This document shows positions 1 through 13,138 of a stretch of 64,000 bases of DNA, one piece after another. Source of the stretch: Marthasterias glacialis (lineage: Eukaryota; Echinodermata; Asteroidea; Forcipulatida; Asteriidae). Each line of letters starts with the position of its first letter. Position 1 is the first letter of the stretch. The position numbers and the translations under genes were made by a program. The stretch is taken from assembly GCA_911728455.2 (NCBI GenBank), contig OU452228.1, positions 11,112,104-11,176,103 on the forward strand, written 5' to 3'. The notes beneath the pieces were generated by a model. It was not told the DNA's origin. It saw only the letters and a list, made by a program, of their open reading frames with translations, and searched no databases.

Positions 1-1245
1 CATTTAAATCTGAAGGCTAACTGAATATTTTGAATATTACTGTTTATACCAGTACCAATCAGAGAAATATTTCAGTTTGAAATATACTGTAAAAAAAATC
101 GCACTTGAAGACCCAAGAAATGACAGTTGCCTATTTGGATTACAGCCATCAAAATATGGACGCATGGACGTGCACGAAATCTCAGGGGAAAAACATAATC
201 ATTTTTGTTGCTTTCACTAAAACTATAAAACGTAGCCACCTAAGTTGAAGGATTTATTATTTGATGTTTGTTGAAAATCGGAGGATTGGAATGAATTTAC
301 TCTTCCAAAAGTTGTGCACTATTGTTATGGTTTTTGACCCAGCTTGATTTTTTTATTATTTTTATTAACCTTTATCTTATCTTTATATGTGTTTTGTTGT
401 GCATATTACTTATTGTATGTTAATACTTATGCAATGCGTGGTTAATCGTCATTATGGAAATCGTGCTATACAAATAACAATACAATTCTCTGATTACTAA
501 TCTTGTTGTTATAACTATAAGCCAAATATGTATCCCTCCATGGCCTTTGGGAACGAGAATTTGTTTTGTTGTATCGAAAGAAAAGCAATCAACTCTCAAC
601 GTTTGTAGGAGGTAGAGTGGGTAGGGCTGTACAGAAAAAAAGAGATAACAATGATATTGAAACGGATACGGAAGTAGCTACGTCCGAAGCAACGGTTTAA
701 CATTTACATTTTTTTTTTTTTTTTTTTTTTTAGAGGAGCTGTTTGCATAGAACGTCAAACTGTATACTTGACTTTCAGAAAAAGAAATGAAAGCAAGATT
801 GACCATCGAAATGAGTACATAGAAAATATTGGACGAGCAAACTTAATTTTGCACTAACAATACATCAGATGAAACAACAACAATGTCGAGACAAAAGACA
901 CAATTTGCATATGCTATGTTTGTGGGATGAGGTAGCAAGCCCCTCGGTGGATTTATGGTTTGTCGACAGGTAAAGATGCATGGGGAGTTGTTCAACAAGT
1001 CGTGATGCGAAAGATGGTTGTGCTCGTTCTTAACTCTTGAATTGTAAGAGAGGACATTCAGCTAACAGGGTCTAGACATTTTCTCCGATTGAGGTAGATG
1101 TCACAGTTGGGCATGTAGAGTCCATCTCCCAACCCACTCGCCATTTTCAAAAGGGAGAAACATATCCAAGAAGAAAGGACTCCCCGCTGCAACCATTGTG
1201 TCCCCGTCCATAATAGTAATCTGCCCATGCTGCTTTGTGCTCACT
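1..1245. other. AT-rich non-coding stretch
   Basis: I see no gene here. The sequence is AT-rich and stop codons are frequent in all frames. A poly-T run lies at 709-731. No repeat family that I recognise is present before the hAT-like element at 1246. Confidence 0.6.
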
Positions 1246-1454
1246 CAGTGGCGTAGCCTGGGCGGTAAGGGGGGCTGCCCCCCCCCCCCTTTGAAACATC
1301 TTGTCCCCTGCCTGCCCCACTGTCCGCCTCTGGACACCGTGAATTTTCTATGATAAAGAAATTTTAGACTTGACCTCAACTGAAATTGCCCCCTCTACCA
1401 ATAATGGTGACCCCACCCTTTGCCCCCTTCAAAAAGATGTTGGTTACGCCACTG
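1246..1454. mobile_element. hAT-like non-autonomous element (MITE), complete
   Basis: The ends are inverted: it starts CAGTGGCGTAGCC and finishes GGTTACGCCACTG. The interior is C-rich and has no reading frame. The flanks carry similar 7-8-mers (gctcact before, gctcatt after), compatible with a mutated 8-bp target duplication as made by hAT transposases. The interior motif GCCCCCTCTAC recurs in the copy at 27741. Assignment to hAT rests on the terminus and duplication length; no transposase is present. Confidence 0.7.
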
Positions 1455-3054
1455 GCTCATTTGAAAACCAATCATTTACTTGACAAGTGGAAACTGAAGT
1501 TAAGACAAACCTAAAATGTGATCACTGGGTGTAATTTTCATCAGAATAATTGCTTTATTGTGGAGGTAATTAACAAATGGTGTTTAGAAACTAGTTACAA
1601 GTTGGGAAACAGGTATAGCCCAAAATGCAGCGTGTTATCAGAAAGATTAATTCAGTTCTTCTTGCTTCTAATATATCCAAACAAACCCAAACAGTAAATG
1701 GCAATGATAGTTTTTTTGTACCCATATGAAAACAAATTTATCACAACACAAAACACATCAAGAATATGAACAACGTAAAGAGGTGAGGCAAAATAACCCA
1801 AGGGTTGCTTTACACGTGAACAAATTGCGTCCATCGTGGCTGTAGGTAAACAAACACGCTGCCTGCGACATAAAAGCTAAATGCTAATTCGTCTCGACTT
1901 TCTACCTGGATTGTTTGGGTGTCTTTTCCGAAGTAATGCGTTCCTTTGTGACATCCATCTCCGCAGTTTATGAAAAATACAGACAGAAAAAAAGCTTTTA
2001 GGGACATAATAACGATTTTGAATCTCGAGGGAGGTACGGAACTTAATCCAGAAAGCCAACCGTTCTCTTTGCTACCTACTCCCCCCACTGTGGTCGGGTT
2101 TCACCACCTACAACAGACTCATTTTCAACGTCCCTTCTTTTTTTTCATTACGTGCTCTTAAGCACTCTGATAACGGTATGGCATTATGAAAATCCTTTGT
2201 TTTGGCTTCCGTTGCTCGTGGAAACCATTGGTGTTTTCGCTACCCGCCGAAGGGCAACATAGCTCGGTGTCAGTACGGTATATCGTCCGCAATTCGCGTT
2301 GATACGACCACGAGAAGGATCATATTGTAATCCCCGTTGGGAGACAACGAACAGGAACTGTACCTAAATGTAGTCTCTCGTTTGTTTTGCCTCGGACCAC
2401 AAAGAAGCTTTCAAAAGAAATTGTCTCGGCAAAATATGAATTCCTCTGCGGCAAGACAGAGTATCCCATGCCTTAAATTATGTATTATATGAATATATAT
2501 ATTTCATGTAATTTAACCACCATGATAGCTCAGTGCCGTAATAAGAAACGTGCATTTGAATGACAGAGGGTCGATGTAGGTTTTGCAGCATGCAATACAT
2601 CTCACTATCATAGAGTGGTTTGGCTCTTAATAACGACCCTTTTGGTCTTCCAAGTCTCGACTAGCCTTCTCTAATCTTGTCTTCTCGCCATCTGATCGTA
2701 TATATATGTCATATACACACTTTCTCTCACTAAAGTAGCACAATGTATAGCGAGGTATCATTCATGCCCTCATGTACAAAGAATCGTGTTAAGTGATCAT
2801 CAGAAAAGAAATTCACGACAGCATTCTCACGAACCACGTACCGGGTGTTACGTGCACTTGTAAGTGCCTTCTGAGAACAGTTTTCAAAAAAAAAAAAAAA
2901 AAAACCGGAGAGTGGATCCCTAGATTCTATGTAATCGTATGTCCCAGGAAGGCAGGCGTGTACAAAACCTAGGAAGGCTGCTTCGGATACTCTGTTTCAG
3001 ACAACAACAAAAGAACAGTTGGAAGTGGGGCACAGTGCGCCCTTGGATGTGCAT
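1455..3054. other. Non-coding stretch
   Basis: Only short frames of up to about 90 codons occur, overlapping on both strands around 1810-2160, and none resembles a known domain. A poly-A run lies at 2886-2904. I see no splice-flanked coding exon. Confidence 0.5.
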
Positions 3055-3172
3055 TAGCCCTTTTTTGAAGTATGGTAGACACTCATAGGAGTGCATTGTT
3101 TGGTTTGGGTGTAAGCAGACAGACTTACCCAAACCAAATAGTGTCACTGACCACCATATCTCAAAATGGCTT
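3055..3172. mobile_element. Foldback MITE, family copy 1
   Basis: The element is a long imperfect hairpin. The left arm contains GTTTGGTTTGGGT and the right arm ACCCAAACCAAA. The outer parts pair AGCC-TTTTTTGA with TCAAAATGGCT. A second copy with the same ends lies at 36711-36845, so this is a mobile family and not a unique hairpin. No coding capacity. Confidence 0.6.
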
Positions 3173-3512
3173 ATTGAAGTGGCTCGTATGTACATTGTAA
3201 ATTTTACTTTAAAGAATCTTCTTAACTCCAAACGTCATTAGTATCATTCTGCAACGAACAACTTTTATAATTTATCCAAGATGGTATCATCTGAAACAGC
3301 TGCATTTTTATGGTTTGAAACTGTGAGATTAGCGCGGGTACCAACCATGCTGATAAACGTTCACAAAAGGATATGCTTCCATCTTAGAGAAAACAACCTT
3401 AAGGGATCTGTCCTTAATTATTTCTCACTGCGAAGTAAGAAAAATTACTATGTGACGCGTGTTAGAACATCTTAAGATATGACATGTACATGCGTAGGCA
3501 CTATAGACATGC

Positions 3513-3745
3513 ACGGTTTTTTTCCTCTCGCCTGTTTTCAATTCAATGAAAAAGTTGACTTTTGGATTACTTTATTTCGTAACACTGATATGCAATGAAT
3601 GTGCTGTTTGAATTAAAACGTTTTTTTCCTCTCGCCTGTCAATGAAACGTTGATTTTTTGACAACATTTTTCCTTTTCATTTTGGATTCATTAATTTCGT
3701 ATATAAACCGAAGTGCAGTAAGTTTGCTGCATGAACTAACCAGCC
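3513..3745. repeat. Imperfect tandem duplication of about 110 bp
   Basis: The motif TTTTTTTCCTCTCGCCTGT occurs near 3516 and again near 3620. Each copy is followed by similar sequence: an AATGAAA..GTTGA segment, then TTTGGATT, ATTTCGTA and a TGCTG motif. The two halves have diverged by indels. No coding content. Confidence 0.55.
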
Positions 3746-4659
3746 ATTTGGCAACTGTCGGTTTTCTTGACAAGAAACAGCAGTAGGCCCTGTAGCATCT
3801 CAACATGAAAGCGTTACCATGGTAACTGGATAGTCTATGGGGTTGCTAACCCCGGTGTCTTATTTAACGGGCGTGTTGGCAAGCGTTATCCACACGTCAA
3901 TACATCCAATAACCATGACGCGTGTGCAGTCACATTCAACTGTTGACAAATCTCCATTCTATCATACATTGGCCCAGAACGGTATCAAGTAAAGCACGAC
4001 AGTGTGATTTGGGGTTTTCATAATATCACTTTAAAACATCATTACAATAGGATTTCAATTTGGTCTGAAAATCAAATACACAAGTTGGGTTTCCGTAAAC
4101 GTTTCTTTCTAGGGAATATTTTAATGGTGACAGGAACAAAAATTTTCTCAATTACTAGTTGGTCTCCAATTAAAGAAAACAATTTAACGTACTTTTGTTT
4201 TGTGTTTTACAATAAAACACTTGACTTCAATTTTCACCATTAAAAAAAAAACATTTGGATTTTTGTTAAAATTTATTTTAAAAAAGTTGATTCAAATTAA
4301 TAAAAACGTAAAATGTTCAATTCAAAAGATGAGTCTTTTTGTTTCTGGAGTGGTATCACTCTGTTCACATGTGACGAAAACTAATTGCTGAAATTTTGTA
4401 TGATATGACGTGGTCAATATTAACCAGAACATCAGCACATTTTTGGATATTATGGAGTGCTTAATCTCTCTATTCCAAAATGATCTTGGTGTTGTGGTTT
4501 AGATTAATTGACAACGTCAATAATTATGAAGTGGCAAAACATCATAGACCAGGCGCGTACGATAACAGTTTGATGGTGGTTAGATGGGAGGTGCTGTGTT
4601 TTCTAAGGGATTTTTGCACATCGCTTGTTTTTTGTGCTGAAATCTAAATAAGCATTGTG

Positions 4660-4780
4660 ATTTTGACCGTCTTCAAATGTTATTTTTCTTGACTTTGACA
4701 GTATGTCAGAAGGAAGTATTTCTCTGGAGTATTGGTTCTGATATGAACTTAATCAGTAAGGCCTCAGACTCAATGATAAA
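4660..4780 (+). repeat. Dispersed repeat, copy 1 of 4
   Basis: The block reads roughly GACTTTGACAGTATGTCAG, AAGG, TTTCTCTGGA, then a TTGGT..TGATATGAACTT segment and AATCAGTAAG. Related blocks in the same order lie near 16230, 18660 and 26580. The family is unknown to me and I cannot define its ends. Confidence 0.5.
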
Positions 4781-7700
4781 ATCAAGCGTTCCCTTCTGCA
4801 GACCTCCCCGTTGCCATGATTCCATCTGCCGGCATGGAATTTCAACGCGTCAGTACAGGATCATAATATGCCTATTTCTTACTCTCACACGTTCCCTTAA
4901 GACCAATAGCGACTAACATTGAACAGTGAGTGAAACCAGATTCATGACCAGACTAGTTCTCAAGACCATAATTCTTTTTTTTTTAAAACAGACATTCCCC
5001 GCCTTCATTTCCCCCAAGAGTGCTGTTCAAACAGGAGACCCTGTGGGTTTCTCATGAACCAAATAACAGCAAGTTTTGCTTCTTTGACTGTGATTCACAT
5101 TAAAGGATGCTTATGTTGTTAAAATGACAATATGAGGGGAAACGTATGGGGTCTCTTTTTCTTGTTTTGAGACAGCATAACTTTCTTTATTATACATTGT
5201 TTCTCTTGCTTTTCGAAGAATACACCCATTGCAATCTCCTGTGTTCAGTAATCACATGTCATCATACTGCCAACATGTTAGCATATTATTAAACTGGATG
5301 CATCCAAAATAATGACCATCCGGATGGTCACAATAATGGCATTTTTTCATGGATTTTATGCACGTTTGAAAAGAATATTATGCTTATCTAAGGAAACTTC
5401 AATAATAGCCAGGTGCAACTCACAAGAAATGTGAACCCCGTGAAATTGTATTTGGTCACCTGGTATCTCAACGACTAAAACAAGCTTCCGTGCTCTGCAA
5501 TTTTGTGTGCTATAAGCATCATGTATAACATTGCCCTTGTTCTTGTATATTTCCTGAAAGTAGCTGTTTTAGCAACAATTGATTATTTTGTTTTGATGAG
5601 AGTTTATACAGTATTATGCGTTCTTGATATGATTTACTTAGCACCTGTATACTGAGCTCGTTCTTTCACGCAGAATGAAGTAATTTGTATATACACAAAC
5701 AAAAAACACACGGCACTTGCAGAATCGTTTTCTTTTCTAGCTGGCTTGATAATACTGGAGTCTTTTCCTTTAGCAGCCGCTGCTTGGCAGTTCTGTACAA
5801 CTGGACTCAGACTTTTAAATATTTGAAAATAGTCAAATGAGCACGTTAATTTCATTGTGACGTCAGCCCATTTGGTTTTAATTGTTTCAATAAAAACGAT
5901 GAATTACCGTTATTGTCGCCAAGGTTGGGATGGCTCTATACATGCTAAACATGTTTCTCATGACACACTCTGTGTGCCAAATTCCATAATTGTATCATCG
6001 TGGGAACAATTCTCCAAAGTGTTTTCCCTATCTGCCACACTAAATCTAAATGAAACAACCCGAACGTACGTGCACGAGCTCCAATACCGAAAATAGAGCA
6101 TTGTTCTTTGTTTTCTCAAGAATGTCATATATGTTTATTCAGTTCGGTATGGTGTGTTTATTGGAAACAAGGTTTATGGAAAACCTGAGGATAGGACTGA
6201 ATGTGCTCGTTGTGGGGATATATTTACTGGTCGGAGTACGTGAAATCGTAGTGATATCGTTTTAACTTGATACTATAGAATTCACCCCCATTCCATGTGC
6301 TGCATGTCCCATCACCTCTATATTATTACGTGCGCTCTATAAGCTCCCACTGAGCCACCGAAAACCCAATGGGTTGTGGTACGCGTCAAAAGGTCAACAA
6401 GGGATTTTGCAGAATAAAGTAAGCGCACTTGACGTTTTCATTTTCCTTCGTTAAAAAAGAAACAGAAACCTTTCCCTTTTGTTTGCCAAGACATCTCATC
6501 CAGCCGTGTCTGTGCGAATCGAATTTCTGGGGGGAAACTAACTCTATCTCCGTAAATTGCTTCAGTCGCTGGAGTGCAAAGACAAACACGCCAGAAAACA
6601 CTCCTTGCTTTATGTAGAGTACACTTGAGACCACGCTGTGGTTAAGTTACCTTTCAGTTCAAATAAGACCGAAACAGACTAAATAATAAGTGGCCAACTA
6701 GGGTGAGTGAAAGGCAGTATGGAATATGTGGAAGGAGATATCAATGTGTAGCCAACCTTCAACTAGACCAATGCAGGTGAAGGTTTAAAACTGCATTGCA
6801 TTGACTTGAACGCGAATACCTCAATAGAATTAATTCCCTTCATAATTCCCAGATGTTTCTTTTAATCGGACGTATTTATCATTACCACAGTGACCAAAGA
6901 AAGCAAGAAAATATCCATTTAAATTAATACAGATCTCTTAAAGCATGTGGACAATATTGTCAAAGACCCGAGTATCCGCACTTTTTGTGACCCAACATAA
7001 TATAATAAACCTGTGAAACTTGAAGCTCATTTGGCCATCAGAGTCACGAGAGTAAAGTGAAAACCTCCGTTCATGTTTACCCCATTTCATGTTTTCACGC
7101 CAGATCAAAACTAAATGTCTGTAATTTTCATTTCTCAACTTTTGTAGCATTTTGAGCAAAACTATTTCCACCATGACCGTCTTTATACCATGTAAGTGAT
7201 GAGAAAATCTGTGAGCATTGTTGGCTTATATCTTCACTCTCACCGATGTTTTACACACCTTTTTACAGACAGAGAAAGTTCCGGGTTTTTTATTTTAAGG
7301 TAACATTTTTTCAGTAATCATTGCGTAACTGTTGTTGCAAAGAGATTTTTCTGGTAATATTCGAGATTTTCCATAAATAGGGAAAAAATTATTTACATAA
7401 TTTGTGGAGATATTCGTAACTTGATTATTTTTGCAGCTAGAAGAGATAATTATCTCTGTTTCAGAACATAAGTCTATCTGGAGATACCCAATGACAATGC
7501 ATGGAGATTGCAATGCTTCGGGCTTCACACACCAAGAATCTTTAAACGACACACTGCTCCGAATGTAAAACCTTGCCCGGAGGCGTATGAAATTTCGCTC
7601 GTAGTGTCCTATCGTTCCTCCAAATTTGCAGTGCTGTTTTCGCCCTTCGAAATCTTGTTCCGTGAGAGGGCACGAGCCGTAATATGCCGAGATGGCAGGA

Positions 7701-10149
7701 TGTAAACCATTGCTATTGCTGACACTCGTCTGACGTTAATTATGTTTCATGGCCTTGTTGGGAGGCCACGAGATACAGCTTACGAACTAGAAATGCAATG
7801 ATTGTTTTGCAAACAAATTTCGGTAAGAGTTGACCTCTCATAAGTAGGATTTTTCATCAATTAGTCACATCAATTAGGCTATTGTCTGTTCCCGGGAGAC
7901 AACAGAGACGTTGTGGTGATGCAGAAACTTTGAATTTTTCAAGACACGCTCACACTCACGGCAAAAGCTGCGGCGACCTAGGGGCTCGAACTCGGTACAG
8001 ATTGTTCTGCCCGACTGAAGGATGTGCCTTTTGGCATTTTGTTTTCTTCAGAAATAAGCTCTATCAATCAGAAGATGTTCTAAAAGGCTTCAGTTGAGGC
8101 TACGGTAGGCCGACTAGTCCCCATTATACGCTGTCATGCATTTAATTCGCATTGGAAGGAACCAGACGAGTCGAGCCGTGGCGTTTCCCGTTCACAGTAG
8201 AAGCTAGACTCACACCACGTAACTGCTTAGTGTATTTATACATTACTGAACATTATATGCTTTAACCACAAAAAATACGGTCTGAAGAAGAACTGTCGAG
8301 CTTTCCGCACAGCAACTACTTACACCTGTGATATCCTTTTCCTTAAATGGGCATTGCGACCAGCCTGATGATCAACATCATGCATAGCCTTTAGTCATCA
8401 TGAGCGTTTTATAAGCGATGCGTTTTTGCTTGAAAGCCTTAATTTTGTAAGTGAAGGTGGCTAGTCGAATCAGGTGTACCGCACAATCTGAACGTTCGCA
8501 AAATCCCTGATGAAACTTAAAGCGTAATTTTCTCAAAAAAACTCGACGAACTTAAACTGAAGAAATTTAAACAGGTTGGTTGATGTCCGTGTTGATAAAT
8601 AGAGGATTATGAACGATACAGCTTTTCCCCAAAAACAATGATGAAGTGTACTCAAAAGTATATTGGCAGGATAGGTAAAATGTAAAATAATATTGCCGAT
8701 TTCGATCTTGATTTCGCAAAAGCTTTCACTTTGTAACCTCATTTTCACTGCCAAGTTAAGTTTCCTTGTTGTCATTCTTGTACAGCATGGTTTTTCTGTA
8801 TTGTGTCTAATAGATTATTATTGATTAGTATTGCATTTTACCTTGAGCGATTCTTGGTAGACCGTCGATGGGCACGTACTACACGCGTGTGTTTGTTGTA
8901 TTTTTTGCTCGTCTCACCCCAAACGCTGGCTGGCATATGTGTTTAATTAAGCATCCCCTAACCTCGTAACTGTGAAATTGAAATTTTTATGAAGTTTTGA
9001 GTCTTTTAAACACAACTGGAAGACAACACGAGAGCTTTTCGGCTTTTGAAAAACACTTGGTCAATTTTTTTCCTGTTTTTTTTTACAGTCAGAAAAACAG
9101 CTTTCACTGTGTATCGTGATTGTATTTTAAGCTATTCATCTTTTTTTCTAATCTGTATCAATTTGGCGCGTATTACGGTGGAATGACGTCACACCTACCA
9201 CCTCAGGTTTCGTGTCTCCACAGTTTGAGGCATCAGGTGACATCCTTTGATGCTAATTACAAGATGTCCTTGCATGAATTGCTGTCCTGTCTAAACCACT
9301 GTTGCTTTATGCGATATTTCACTGACACGTTGAAAGTGACAGAGATAACAACATGTGTCCCACAAACTGAGAAGCGTGGCCTGCAGACGGAAGTGAGCAG
9401 TAAACAGAGCAATGCTCCAGCAAACTGTTCAATCAATTTTCTTATCACTTCTCATCTTATCATCAAAAAAAAAACCAAGGCAGTGTATTAGAGACATAAA
9501 GATGACCTGCACCAAACGTTTCGTCTTTCTATCCTGATGTGGGATTTTTGCTTGTTGTTCCCTGTTGAGAATATTACTTTATCATGGAAGAGAGAACGGG
9601 TCTTAGGAAGGTGATGTAGAATGGTGATTGTTTTCGAAATGATTGCATTTTCATCTTCCACTCAAATCTCCATTCTTCAGTTACCACCCTTACTGATAGA
9701 AAAGTGCAAAGCCAGTCTTTCAAGTCATTTCAGCTCGGGGAAGACTTAAACATAAATACATACGCACTCCGTGGTACAGTCTTCAAATCAATTTACAATA
9801 GTGCTTCTGAATGCCTGAACTATATCTCTTCATTTTTGACAATAAAGCCAATAGTAAGTTGAGGCATGAGTAATATTAAAGCCTGTAAAACCACATTTTG
9901 AAGATAGGAAAAACACATGAAGCAGGACGGGAAAAGGTTGAGCGCACTTTTAGAAGGTGCGCTTCTGAAAGTACACGCTGCTACAAAAAAAACCCCGATA
10001 TTTTAGCGTTGACCTGGATCTACCACTAGATCCCGATCAGATCCAGAAATCAGGTCACACTGTCACGATGAGTTTAAAGATTAATTCAGGATGATTGGTA
10101 ATTGCCAAAACAACTGGTAGTTTTTTTTTTAATTGCAAATTTCTACATG

Positions 10150-10340
10150 TATTGACCCCTTGCATGCACGTCACACGCGCCGACTGTGCCACGCTCACCA
10201 TTTTGGTGGTCAATAGGTTTACGTGTAAACGCCGCGTTGCCTAAAATGCGCACTTCTCTGAACACAGTAATACATTGACCACCAAATTATGGCGCAACCA
10301 AGATTATTGTGATGATGACGTCAGGTGAATTGGGTCAATA
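10150..10340. mobile_element. TA-flanked MITE, copy 1
   Basis: The element begins TATTGACCC and ends GGGTCAATA, giving inverted ends inside TA dinucleotides, as expected for Tc1/mariner-type insertion. A further inner match (ACGTCA against TGACGTCA) extends the inverted ends to about 24 imperfect bases. A diverged copy lies at 43686-43870. It contains no reading frame. The superfamily is inferred from the TA flanks only. Confidence 0.65.
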
Positions 10341-10683
10341 CCGATGCTCCAGAAAATATATATCAGTTTGAAATAGTGCTAAATTCGAGTAGATATCATT
10401 TGAAGAAGTCACCTCCGCTGTTGCTCATTGCAGTCATTGAAATAAGCTTGATGAGAGCATGCGTAAAATCACTGACAAAGCAAAACACTGATTTTTGTGA
10501 TTTTCACTAAGACGAGAAGACAAATTTTCACACCTTGATTGAAATGTATTTCTTGAAAAAAACTAGAGGATGGAAATGAAATAACTCTTTTCAAAAACAA
10601 GTTTAAAAGAAAACAGGAATGATGTATATAACTCCGATAAGAAGGTAGTTCATTGTACAGCTTCGAAGACCTGAAATCATAAT

Positions 10684-10840
10684 TATGGTGGCCCTAAAGG
10701 GACATCACACATCGCAAACATTTGCGATGTCACCAACAATTTTCGCAAATATCTTTGAAAATATTTGCGACATCGCAAACACCTTTGCAAAGATATTTGC
10801 GACATCACAGATATTTATGAAGACCCTTTAGGGATACCAT
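10684..10840. mobile_element. Hairpin-rich foldback element
   Basis: The ends are inverted around CCCTAAAGGG: the left reads ATGGTGGCCCTAAAGGG, and the right, when reversed, ATGGTATCCCTAAAGGG. The interior repeats TTTGCGA and TCGCAAA in alternating orientation, so it can fold into several nested hairpins. No coding frame and no clear target duplication. Confidence 0.6.
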
Positions 10841-12879
10841 ACATACTAGTCCGTGCGTAGTAAAAACAAACATTACTAACAGGCAATATTTTCTACGCTA
10901 AGTAGACTTCTGTGCTTACATGTTTGTTGTTTTAACCGGGCCCGGGAAAAAAACTGTGTTCCGTCAAGCAATGTAATCCAATGTTTTCTTGTACTATGGG
11001 GCAGAGGTATCGCCTTCGGATATGAAAGGAGTGACATTCAGCTCGAGTTTCGACATTTTTGAAGAGTTATGAGAAATCTGGAAATTAAAAAGGGAAGATA
11101 CAGAGGTATATCGAGGGAGAGAGATCCCATCTTTGTTCTTCTTTTTTTTCATTACTATTTAGTTGGCTTAAAGGTACTAGGTCCGATTTTTGGCTGAATT
11201 TACCCCCAAAATTCACACTAAATTTTAAATAGCTAGTTTTATAAATTCGAGAAAGTTATAAGCTTTCATTTAAGGTAATGTACAGAAAAAAACAACCGCC
11301 AATGATAAGTGGTAGTTAATTGAAAACTAAAAATGAATTTTTATCGGCATCCCGATATTATCTCACGTCCATCGGCCATGTACAAACACTTTTGCAGGTT
11401 ACATGTATTTTTGTGAATTTTCCTTGGCATATGCAATATTTGTTGTACATTTTTCGTTTTGAAACAGCGTCATCTGTCAAAATTCGTTCAGAGAATTTTT
11501 TTAAATTTCTTTCGGCGAAAATCGGGCCATGCAACTTTAAAGTTTTGGAAGAGAAAAAAATGTTCGTCATCAAACCGAAAACTGTTCGTCTTCAATACTT
11601 TGCTCAATTTCACCCTGCCATATGCTCATATTAAAGTCGTAGTCTGACACACCCAGATATTATCCTACCTGTCCACCCCCACCGACCGTTATTTTTATAT
11701 TGTGAGTTGTGATATGATAAACGGAGTCACGTTTTCCGAGAGAATAAACAAAAACACATCGAAACTAAAAGCACTAACGTTTATATACATTCATTTTAAA
11801 TCTGGTGAAATGTCAACCCTTTAACACAGTAAACAGAAATCTGTGCATGCGCATTCACCCTGCTACTCATCAGGAGTAGATTCTTAAAGTTAAAAGCATG
11901 AACAACTTTGAAAAAAACATGCAAAACTCCAAATGTGAAGGAGCTGCAAACTTCAAACGTGAGGATGACGCCGACTTTTCCATTACCCAAGTTTTTTTTC
12001 TTACAAAGAAAATGAAAGGAGAAAAAATGCGAAGATGTGACTCTGTGCTTCAAAAGTTAATAAAAATTCAGGAAACCTGCGTTTGAATTAACCGACCAGT
12101 GATAGTGAAGCTCGCTTTACTAGTGTAAATACAAGAACCGTCAAACCTGTCTGTCAATCAGGAATGGGGGGGGGGGGGGAACAAATAATAGTTTATGTTC
12201 CAACAGGTTACCGTGGAAACCATTGCTGAAAGGAATTTGTCGGAATGCATTTAGGGACACACAAGATTGTAGCATGCTGCATTGTGCTGTGAACATGTGC
12301 GGGTATAATGAATTGGGTTTGGTTATCGCTTTAAGGTGTCTTTTTTGCAAAAATTGTATTTTTGTTAAATGTTTTTCCTGACCAACGTCTTTGCAGTGCT
12401 TTTATTAAAAAGACAGGGGTATCATGCTGGCTGCTGAACCGTTACAGTTATTACGTATTTGAGGGTCTTTCATGGCACGATATCACAGTAAGTTGAACAG
12501 TAAACTTGGAAATGGAATAAGTGAATATTTAATCTCACACCTTGTAAACCCCACTCATACACATTAACAATACCGTAGTTTCCAACATTTAGGACACAGA
12601 CTACTACAGCGTAAAGTGGAGCTTTATATCTGTAACTTCATCGCACACAGAGCTTTGAATTGTTTTCTGTGCTCTTTGTATTTTCTATCTGGATGTACAG
12701 TCATCTCTGCATTTTATGGTCAACATTTTCTATTTTCTCAGTAGCAGCACGTTACTTTTTAAAGTGCGATTCTTTCAAAACCCTTTTCTTCGGAAAGATC
12801 CTATACTGCTTCAACTCAGTACTGTACCGAAAGGGTAAGAGGTATTGAGGGCTGGACTGTCCCCTCCCATTCCATTTTC

Positions 12880-12956
12880 CTTCTTCTTTTTCTTCTTCTT
12901 CTTCCTTTCTTCTTCTTCTTCTTCTTCTTCTTCTTCTTCTTCTTCTTCTTTTTTTA
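12880..12956. repeat. (CTT)n microsatellite
   Basis: A nearly pure run of CTT triplets with a few interruptions ends in a T run. The strand is strongly asymmetric (all pyrimidine). Confidence 0.9.
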
Positions 12957-13119
12957 TCAGGTAATAGAAAGATTAAAACGAAAATATCAAGTGTTTACCT
13001 CGACAACCTGTTTTGTATTAATGTTTTACTTTGTGCGTTATTCGCGTACCCCTTTTTCATCGTCAATACAGACTATCCTCTTAGGCCGCCCCTTCGAAAC
13101 ATCAATCATGCCACTGTGT

Positions 13120-13138
13120 CCCCCCCCCCCCCCCCCCC
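13120..13138. repeat. Poly-C run
   Basis: A run of 19 C bases. The preceding words GCCCCTTCGAAACATC and GCCACTGTG resemble parts of the hAT-like elements, so this may be a fragment of one. Confidence 0.6.

Larger units (their letters stand above)
3173..10149. other. Long non-coding stretch
   Basis: Apart from the small repeats listed separately, I see no gene in about 7 kb. Frames reach at most 123 codons (9120-9491, +). That frame has no recognisable domain, and a 63-codon frame overlaps it on the other strand. A perfect 18-bp palindrome, TGACCATCCGGATGGTCA, sits at 5313-5330. Confidence 0.5.

Noticed and set aside
9120..9491. 123-codon plus frame as a gene
   Set aside because: No domain, a 63-codon frame overlaps on the other strand, a lysine-rich end arises from an A run, and no promoter or splice context is seen.
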